Positions 57,101-64,000 of a stretch of 64,000 bases of DNA are shown here, one piece after another. The stretch's first letter is position 1. Each line of letters starts with the position of its first letter. This stretch comes from Chlamydomonas sphaeroides (taxonomy: Eukaryota > Chlorophyta > Chlorophyceae > Chlamydomonadales > Chlamydomonadaceae), in NCBI GenBank assembly GCA_001662425.1, contig BDDC01000078.1:24967-88966 (forward strand), read 5' to 3'. Position numbers and translations under genes: made by a program. The notes beneath the pieces were generated by a model. That model made no database searches, was not told where the DNA came from, and was given only the letters and a program-made list of their open reading frames with translations.

Positions 57101-60100
57101 TCGCTGTCGCCGGTGGCGGAGGCCACCGCCGTCGCCATCGTCGCCGATGTCAGCGCGGCCGGTAGCGGCGCCGGCCCCAGCCGGTCCTTCGCATCGACGT
57201 CAACGTCGGTACTGCGGAACATTGTCGCCGCCACCGCTGCACCCGTCAGCGGCCCGCGATTCATCTCTGACAGCGGTTCCAGCGGCGCCGCCGACGCCAG
57301 CAACCCCGGCGAGTGCTTCAGCCTGGACGGCCCCGCCGTCGGGCCATGCCCCAGCGCCGTGCTCGTCACCCGCGTGCGCCTGACGGTCGTGGGCGACGCC
57401 GCCACGCTGGCGGCGCCGCCACGCGGCCCCCAGGACGGCCCCGGCGGTGTTGAGCTGCTGGCCCTACTGGACGGCGTCTTTCTGGCTGTGCCGCAGCTGC
57501 GCTGGGGCACTCCGCAACCCCTGGCGGCCCGGCGCAGCGGCGCCGCCGGCGCGGCAGCCCCGGTGGCGCTGGCGCGCTGCGCGCTAGAGGCGGCGGTGGC
57601 GCTGCCGGCCGGCGCGGTGGGCTGCGTCCGGCTGCTGATCTGCAGCGGCGGTCGTGTTGGGCGCGAGGCGGCGCTGCTGCTGCTAGGCCGCGAGCAGGCC
57701 CGCGGAGGGCTGCCCGCCGAGCTGGAGGGCCTGCAGCGGCGCGCCGCCGCGGCGGTGGCCGGCGCCGCGCCCGGCCCGGCGCCCGCCAGCGTTGCGGGCT
57801 TCGCCGCGGACCTCGGCCGCTGGCTCTCGTACTCGCGCGGCGGCGGCGCGCTGGCGGCGGCGGCCGCGGCGGCGGCGCCTGGCAGCATGCCTCCGAGCCT
57901 GCTCGGCCCCGCGCCAGCGGCGCCCCAGCTGGCGCGGTACATGGCCGACCAGCGGTGCAGCCTGGCGGAGTTCGCGCTGGAGCAGGGCTGCGCCGCCGCC
58001 ACCGCGCTGCTCCTAGCGCCGGCTGTGCGCGGCCTCGCCGCCGACGCTACCGCTGGCGGCGCGTGCCGCGGCGCCGCCAGCGGGGGCTGCGGCTGCGTAG
58101 CAGAGGTGCTTGCGCTGGCGGCGGCAAGCCGGGCCTCGTCACCCGACGGCCTGACGCTGCTGCACCGCGCCGCTCGCAGCGGCAGTGCCGCCACCATCGC
58201 CGCCGTGCTCGCCGCCGCCAGGCGCGCCGCCGGCCCCGGCTCCTGCGCCGCCGGCTCGCCGCTGGGCTGGTGGACCTCGCCAGACGCGCACGGCCTGACG
58301 CCGCTGCACTACACGGCGGTGCTGCCCGACGGCGGCGCGTTGGCGGAGGCGCTGCTGCGCTGCGACGCCGCTGCGGCGGCGGCGTGGGTGGCGGAGCCAC
58401 CCGGCGGCGGCGTCCCGTCGCCCGCGGCGTTTGCCGCCATGGCGGGGCTATGCGTGCGGCTGCCCGAGGAACCGCCGGCGGAGCTGGAGCCGGAGCCCGA
58501 GCTCCAGCTGCAGCTGCAGCCAGCCCGGGAGCACGACGCCGCAGCAAGCAAGGCGGCGGAGGCGGCTGGGATGGCCGAGGCCGCTGACGCGGCGGAGGCG
58601 GAGCGTCACAGCGACTGGCCGGCGGAGGCGCAACAGGAGAGCGACTGGTCGGCCAAGGCGGCGGCGTGTGTGGAGGAGGAGCTGCTGGCGGCGGCCGCCT
58701 CGCATGCGGCGGCGGCCGGCGCTGCGCCGCCGTGCGCCGCGGGAGCCGCGGGGCGCACCGCCAGGTGGGTCGCGGAGTGGCGCCGCAGCCCAGCCGCCTG
58801 CCTGCCGCCCGTGCCCCTGCGCCTGTCCCTGCACCCGCGCCAGCGCCACCCCTGCCACCGGCCTCCCTGCGCCCTGCCCCGACCCTCGCCCCGCAGCAGC
58901 CTGCCGCGCCTGCTGCTGGCGGCCGCCGCGGGCTTTGCCTGCGAGCACCAGGAGAGGCGCTACCGGGCCTGGCACTGCCAGGCGTCAGCCGCCCCGTCCT
59001 CGCCCACCGCCTCATCGGCGTCCTCGGCAGCGCCGCCCTCGGCAGCCCCGCCAGCGGCTGCGGCAGGCGGCTGGTCGGGCCTGGCCGCGGGCCTGGGCCT
59101 GGGTAGCGCGCCGCTGCCGTCGGCCGCCTGCCTGCCGCTGCTGGGGCTGCAGCTGCTGGCTGCCGGGCTGGCGCTGGGGCAGGTGGGCTGGGGCCTGAGG
59201 AAGGGAGGGTCTGGGTTGCTGCCGGCATGGGAGGGCAGGCTGCCGGGGCGGACGGTGGGCGGCAGCGGGCGGCGGAGGAGGAGGAGGAGGGATGTGGGTG
59301 TGGCCAATCAGCCCGAGCGCTGTGCACTGCAGAGGCCACAACCTTGGCATCGTCGCTCCGCCCGCACCCATTCACACACCACGCCGCCCCTTCCCCTTCC
59401 GCAGGCCGCCGCGGAGCCGCTGCAGCGCTGCCGCTCCGCGCTGCTGCCACTGGCGCTCCTGCACGCAGCCACCTGGCTGCTCGCCGCGCGGGCCGCCGCC
59501 GCCAGCCGCGCCGCCAACGCCGAGCGCCGCAGCGCCTGCGCCGACGGTCCGGCACACCGCGGTGGCCGCTCCTGCCGCCCGCAACGCCCCAGCGTGCGCG
59601 GCGTGGCTCAGGCCTGGCTTGCGCTTGCGCTGTCACACGCGGCTCTGGTGGCGCTCGCCGCGGCCTTCGGCCTGAGCCTGCCGTGGCCGGGCGCCAGCCG
59701 CGGTCCGGCGGCGCAGTGCGGCGGCGCCGCCGTGCAGCACCTGCTGCTGACGATGAGTCATGTGCTTGTCGTACTCACTCTGCCGTACACGCCCTCGATG
59801 CCGGTCATGCTCCTGACTGGGCTGGCGGTCGAGGCGGTGGCGGCGGTGGCGGTGGGGTTCCTGTCTGCTGGGCTGCCAGCGTTGAAGGGGCAGGGGCTGG
59901 CGGCGGCGCTGCGCCGGGTGGCGGCGCTCGGCGGCGGCGCCGCCGCGCTGTGTGCTGGCGGGGCGTTGCTGCGCTGCGCAGCAGCCGCGGCGGCGGCGGT
60001 GGCGGGCGAGGCGGCCTCGCGTGCCGCCTTCCTCCGTGCCGACGGTGGCTGCTCGGACAGCCGCCACGGCCATGACCACCACCACCACGACCACCACGAC

Positions 60101-60298
60101 CACCACGGTCACCGCCACGATCACCACCGCTGCGCGCACGACGATCGCCACGACCACGATCACGATGACCACGACCACGATCATGGCCACCACCATCACT
60201 ACCACGATCACCACCACGACCATGGAAGACGCAACGACAGCAGCCACTCCCACGCCCACGGCCTCAGCCAGCGCCATGCCCAGCGCGGCCGGGGCTGA
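54129..60298 (+). CDS. Multi-pass membrane protein with ankyrin repeats, SPL1-like middle region and His-rich tail
   Basis: Function unknown. Eight exons: 54129-54389, 54571-54769, 55037-55133, 55280-55445, 55641-55688, 55988-58764, 58897-59182 and 59405-60298, about 1575 aa, in frame from exon 2 to stop. Exon 1's start is uncertain, and its end is either a GC donor (AAG|GCGCGT) or GT at 54402. The N-terminal third has hydrophobic spans (DFAYLAIIWATFPLYWM, LHFLVTLWVALGAGLVMAA, LAIAVSLPLEGAASVFFGLA, PAVVVTLQAGVAVAVVILQA). The middle has VTAKLHHVEPEAL...VRRGCVEVHVEVL and VGCVRLLICSGGRVG, then ankyrin-like DGLTLLHRAARSG and HGLTPLHYTAV (58147-58330). More membrane spans follow, and a tail with over 40 His/Asp-rich residues (60064-60264) that may bind metal. 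This order resembles the C-terminal half of plant SPL1/SPL12/CRR1-type proteins, without the SBP zinc domain. Confidence 0.78.
60064..60264. repeat. His/Asp-rich low-complexity coding tract
   Basis: CAC, CAT and GAC codons dominate for about 65 codons, giving HDHHHHDHHDHH-type sequence ending in HSHAHG. It resembles the His-rich loops of metal transporters and metallochaperones. The stop follows 11 codons later. Confidence 0.9.
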
Positions 60299-62228
60299 TG
60301 GGGCTGACTGCCGGAGCAGCAGCAGCGGGGGACACCGCCACTGCGGCAGTGGGCGCGCGGGCGGCGCAGCCGGGCACACGCGCCGGGCGCGGGGTGCGCA
60401 TGGTGTGTAAAGACGTGTCCGCCGCCGGGTTGGTGGGTGGTGCGCGGGTGGCCACTGCGAGGGCGGGTGTAGGTGCAGGCGCGGCTGCAGGTGGGGGCCG
60501 CAGCGCGCCACACCCGCTGCTGTGCTGTGCGGCCGCGTGGCGAGGCGCGCTCCGCTCCCTGCGCGGGGCGGGCGCCGCGCGGCATGGCGGGGTGCGGCAG
60601 GGGGTCGGGGATGTCGCCGTGCTTCCTCATGGTCCTGGACAGGAGGGCGCTGCCCTGCCGGGGACACTGCCCCGCCCAGCGGAGGGAGGGGCTACTTACT
60701 TATGCCTGCTGCGCGTCCGCTTGGCCCCGCGGCCGTGCGGAGCCAACCAGCACCACAAAACGGCATCAGCGGCTTCACTGGTGGTGGCACTGGTGGCAGT
60801 GGTGAGCCATGCGGGCGGTGTTGTGGGCTGATGGCGCAAGCGAGGGACCGGTTTTTGTGAACCGCCGGCATCATACACCGTGTACTGGGGCTGGCATCGC
60901 GGACATGGGAGGGCATGGAGGATGTGGCTGGGTCGGTGGCGGCACTGTCTTTCCGGATGGGCCTGAAGCCTGGTACCTGGCTGGTGGCGCTTGGCTGTGT
61001 AAGGTTTCATCGCTTGCGCTCGTGCTTGGCGGGGGGACCGGGCTGGCTGGCGGAGGCGTGTGGGCGGCCCGTGTTGGCCCGCCAGCGGAGGGCGCCCGCG
61101 CCCCGGTGCAGGAGCGCTGGCGCGCTGCGGACCGCACGGGCGGGGCCTGGCTGCGATGCTGCTGCGCCCGTGTGTATGTGTGTGTCCGTATTAATCAACA
61201 TATGCCCGACACGCGACGCCCTGGGGGATTGGCTTATTAGCCGTGCGACAGGGCAGGGTGTGTGTGTGTGTGTTTTCAGAAGTAGATAAGATATAGTAAG
61301 CACGACCCGCGCGACCCGTGTGTGTGTTGGGGTTGTTGTAGTGCCGAGGGCGCCCTGTGGTGACGTGGCATGTGGGGCGGCGAGTGCGGCGCGGCGGGGT
61401 TGGTGCGGGCACGGCGCTTGGTGTGGCAAGGGGGGAAAGCGTGGGGGCAGCTATGTAGGAAGCGGTGCTGACAGGGGTCGGCCATGGCGCCCAACCGGCA
61501 GGCACACAGCCCATCATGTGGATGCGCATGTAGGGCGTCATGTGTGGGTGGGCGTCTGCCGGCTAGCGCATACGGTGGGCCGGCGTTGTATAACAGGAGC
61601 TGGCACCGTGCAAGGGCCGAGGCGTCTGTCTGGCGAGCAGGAGGGAGCGGGCAAGGCCTTGGCCGGCGGCGTAAAGAGGCCTGCCGATGCGCCAAGGTTG
61701 CCTGCGTCGCTGCGTCTGGCCATGCTCGGGGCCAAGGTTGTAAAGCGCAATACGGTACTGCATGCGGCGCGCCTGCCGGTAGCTCGCTGCGTGCTGCGCT
61801 GCTGCCCAGGGTGCGAGGGCCGTGCGTGCACCAGGCACTGCCGGGGGCCGGAACCCTGTGGAGCCGCTGGCATGACAGGGCGCGCGGGCCGCGGGGGCGG
61901 GGGCAGGCCGCGTGCAGGCCGCGTGTGAGCCGCTGCGCTCCCGTGCAATCGCAGCCTTGTCATCCAGGACCCCGAACAACCCGAGCAAACTGGAGGAACG
62001 GGCGCACTCTGTCAGCATTCTGTCAACATCGTTACGTTCTCAGCCACACGGACGTGGACAGACGAGCACGACGACGCAAAAGCACGCCCGTAGGCTATGT
62101 CCGCACTTGATACCTCGCCCCAGACTACATAAACATCTGCAATCCAAGCCTGCTACACAAGTAGCGTAACAAGCCTGCGTCTCGACGCAAAAAGGAACTC
62201 AGGCGGTTGGCCGCCTCGACTGGCGAAC
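60299..62228. other. Spacer before the ninth family member
   Basis: About 1.9 kb holding the 3' UTR of the membrane protein gene and the upstream region of the next gene. A short GT run lies at 61258-61272. No splice-supported exon or RNA gene is seen. Confidence 0.45.
60406..60410 (+). terminator. TGTAA polyadenylation signal of the membrane protein gene
   Basis: TGTAA lies 108 bases past the stop codon, a typical position in volvocine 3' ends. Confidence 0.5.
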
Positions 62229-64000
62229 ATGCCGCAGCGCACGCAGTCATACCTCCTCAAGATGAGAGAAAACTATCTGGCGAGTCGCCGCGCTCGGCCG
62301 AGTGGCGTGCGGAGTCCGCATGCCGCTTTGTAGTGTCAGCTTCGCAGCCCAGCTGCAGGCACCATCAATATATATACGTGTTCCTGAGCTGGCATGTCCA
62401 TCGCGTTGGGGAAGGCGGCCCTGGAAGCCACCTCGCACCTCGCATGCCCGCATGCGCCCGTTGGCCTTCACTACGAAGCGTTACTCAAAGCTTCGCATAC
62501 AGCCCAGTGCCTGCCGCTCTCGCCTCTGAAGTTCCTGATCCTTCTTCGCCATTGCGCTTTGGCCCCCGCAGTCGCCGCTCCTGCCCGAACCTCCTCCTCC
62601 GCCGAGCGCCCTCGAGCTCCTGCAGCAAGCGCGCGCCGCCCACGGCAGCAACATGCTTCGCCAGGCCGGCGCCACCGCCTCCGCCAGCGGCACCACGCCA
62701 CGCACATCCCTAAACCGCCTGCAGTTTGAGCCCCGCGTTGGCGCCGCCGCAGCCGCCGCCCCAGGCCGAGCGCCCGCGCCCTCCCGCCTCAGCATCAGTG
62801 GCACCTCAATCGCCGACGGCGGCGACACCTGCCTCAGCGGCGCGCTCGATGCCGACGTCGACTGGTCTGCCGCCGACGTCAACGCCGACGACGACGCGGA
62901 TGACTGTGACGACGACCCCGACCGGCCCTCGGGCTCCTCCGTCGCCTCCGGCTACCTCAGCCTGCGCCCCCGCCACGCCCGCGCCAGCGCCGGCGGCAGC
63001 GGCCTAGCATGGGCCCACAGCTCCTCCTCCGGCCTGGGGGCCGCCACCGGCCTGTCGGGATCCCCGGCGCTACGCACCTACAGCTCCAGCTCCGCCGGCG
63101 GCGCATGGGCGCCGCCACGCTGCGGTTCCGGCCTCAGCAACTCGGGCGGCGCTGCCGCCGCCGCCGGCCGCGGCAGCGACGCCGGGGAGAGCGCCAGCGG
63201 GCCCGGCTCCGGCGCCGGCGGCGTGTCCGGCAGCGGCGGCTTCTCCATCCGCTTCCACTTCAGTGAGCTCTCGCCGTGCCCGCAGTCGCCCGCCTCCGCC
63301 ACGCCTTCGCCGGCGCGCGGCCGGCCCTACCTAGGAGCCTACCCACAGCAGCAGCAACAGCAGCAGCCGCAGCCGCCAGCGCGGCCCGACCCGGCCGCCG
63401 CGACGCCCGCGCAGCACCCCTGCCCCCAGCAGCCGCAGCTGAGCTCCTCGCCGCGTGCCCCCAGAGCCAGGCGCATGTCTGCCCCCGACACGGCCTTCCT
63501 CCAGTCCGCGCTGGCAGCCGCCGCCGCCGCCGCCGCTGCAGCGCCGGAACCCGCAGCACCTGCGGCCGGGCGGCCGGGGACGCCGGGCGGCAGCGGCAGC
63601 GCGCAAGACCCGGGCCGTGGTCGCGAGGCGCCGCCGCCCGCCGAGGCGGCCGCCCAAGTGCGGCGCGGCCTGCGCCAACACATGTCCGCCCTCACGGCGC
63701 TGCTGTGCGAGAACACCGGCGGCGGCAACAGCGGCCCCTCGTCCGCGCCGCCGTCGGCATCGGGGCCGTCGGCGTCGCTCACGGCCCGGCCGCCCCCCGT
63801 GCCGTCGCCCGCCATGCCGCTGGCCGCCACGGGTGAGGTCGTGATGCCTCCTCGGGCCTTTGGGGGGGGGGCCACGACCCCACAGGAGAAGAGGCGACCG
63901 GGTCCTTCCTTCACAACGAGGGGCACGGGCAGGGCACGCCCAAACAGGCAGCCTTGTCGCCTGCGCCGCCGCCTAGCCAGGAGCCGCTCGTGCACACACC
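62229..64000 (+). CDS. Ninth member of the RLQ-module family, partial at the right edge
   Basis: The exon beginning at 62572 is open to at least 63831 and carries the family module in register: SALELLQQARAAHGSNMLRQ then TPRTSLNRLQFEPRVG. It is preceded by a clear acceptor (ggcccccgcag). Downstream come acidic residues (DDDADDCDDDPD, about 62884-62925), Ser/Gly-rich sequence, FSIRFHFSELSPC near 63241, a Gln run near 63345, RRMSAPD near 63472 and an Ala run near 63523. A donor is likely at 63832 (ACGG|GTGAGG or nearby), so the gene continues beyond the window. A candidate first exon is 62229-62306 (MPQRTQSYLLKMRENYLA...) ending in phase 0 at GTGCGG; this part is weak. The C-terminal tail cannot be seen. 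Function unknown. Confidence 0.6.

Noticed and set aside
56575..58197. 540-codon minus-strand frame opposite the membrane protein
   Set aside because: Composition-driven shadow. The + strand encodes ankyrin and membrane segments and closes in frame across eight exons.
1..64000. tRNA, rRNA, insertion sequence or complete transposon
   Set aside because: No cloverleaf with a GGTTCGAATCC-type arm, rRNA core, transposase or reverse transcriptase motif was found by eye. A tRNAscan or repeat-library search would be needed to exclude small ones.

Overview
The window looks like nuclear DNA of a volvocine green alga (Chlamydomonas/Volvox relatives). It is very GC-rich. Genes are split by many short GT-AG introns, with a few GC-AG ones, and coding exons are dense in Ala, Gly, Ser, Pro and Arg. 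TGTAA polyadenylation signals lie downstream of several stops. A plastid-type ferredoxin sulfite reductase and a (Ser-Pro)n-linker papain protease fit an alga. The species cannot be fixed from this window. All gene models below were assembled by hand from splice sites; most close in frame from ATG to stop.

Region 1 (about 0.8-33.6 kb) is the striking part: eight head-to-tail paralogues, all on the + strand, of a family I do not recognise. Each has a tiny, poorly conserved first exon (10-20 codons; not found for gene 5). A conserved N-terminal module follows, roughly (P)DEVLxxARxxH...NxxIxDxH...RRxSMxRLQ(Y/F)GD. After it come hundreds of residues of low-complexity Ser/Ala/Gly/Pro sequence studded with RRxS sites. 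Genes 1-5 end in a basic amphipathic segment of the type LLKALHGFRR. A ninth, partial member with the same N-terminal module starts at about 62.2 kb and runs off the right end. Genes 2 and 3 share a 221-bp identical stretch in their last exons, which looks like gene conversion. A 300-N assembly gap lies in a repeat-filled intron of gene 8.

Region 2 (33.6-42.2 kb) is a repeat-poor spacer followed by a secreted papain-family cysteine protease of 19 exons (912 aa), with signal peptide, I29-like propeptide, (Ser-Pro)n linker and a C-terminal tail resembling DUF4189 repeats. Region 3 (42.2-53.7 kb) holds a convergent spacer carrying the second copy of a dispersed repeat, a minus-strand ferredoxin-sulfite reductase (11 exons, 650 aa) and a divergently transcribed class I O-methyltransferase (9 exons, 487 aa). 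Region 4 (54.1-60.3 kb) is a large multi-pass membrane protein with ankyrin repeats and a His-rich tail. Its middle resembles the C-terminal half of plant SPL1/SPL12-type proteins but has no SBP domain. Region 5 is a 1.9-kb spacer and the ninth family member.

The family genes probably arose by local tandem duplication, and shared transcription direction plus gene conversion argue that the array is still evolving. The sulfite reductase, methyltransferase, protease and membrane protein look like unrelated neighbours, although the reductase and methyltransferase share one upstream region.
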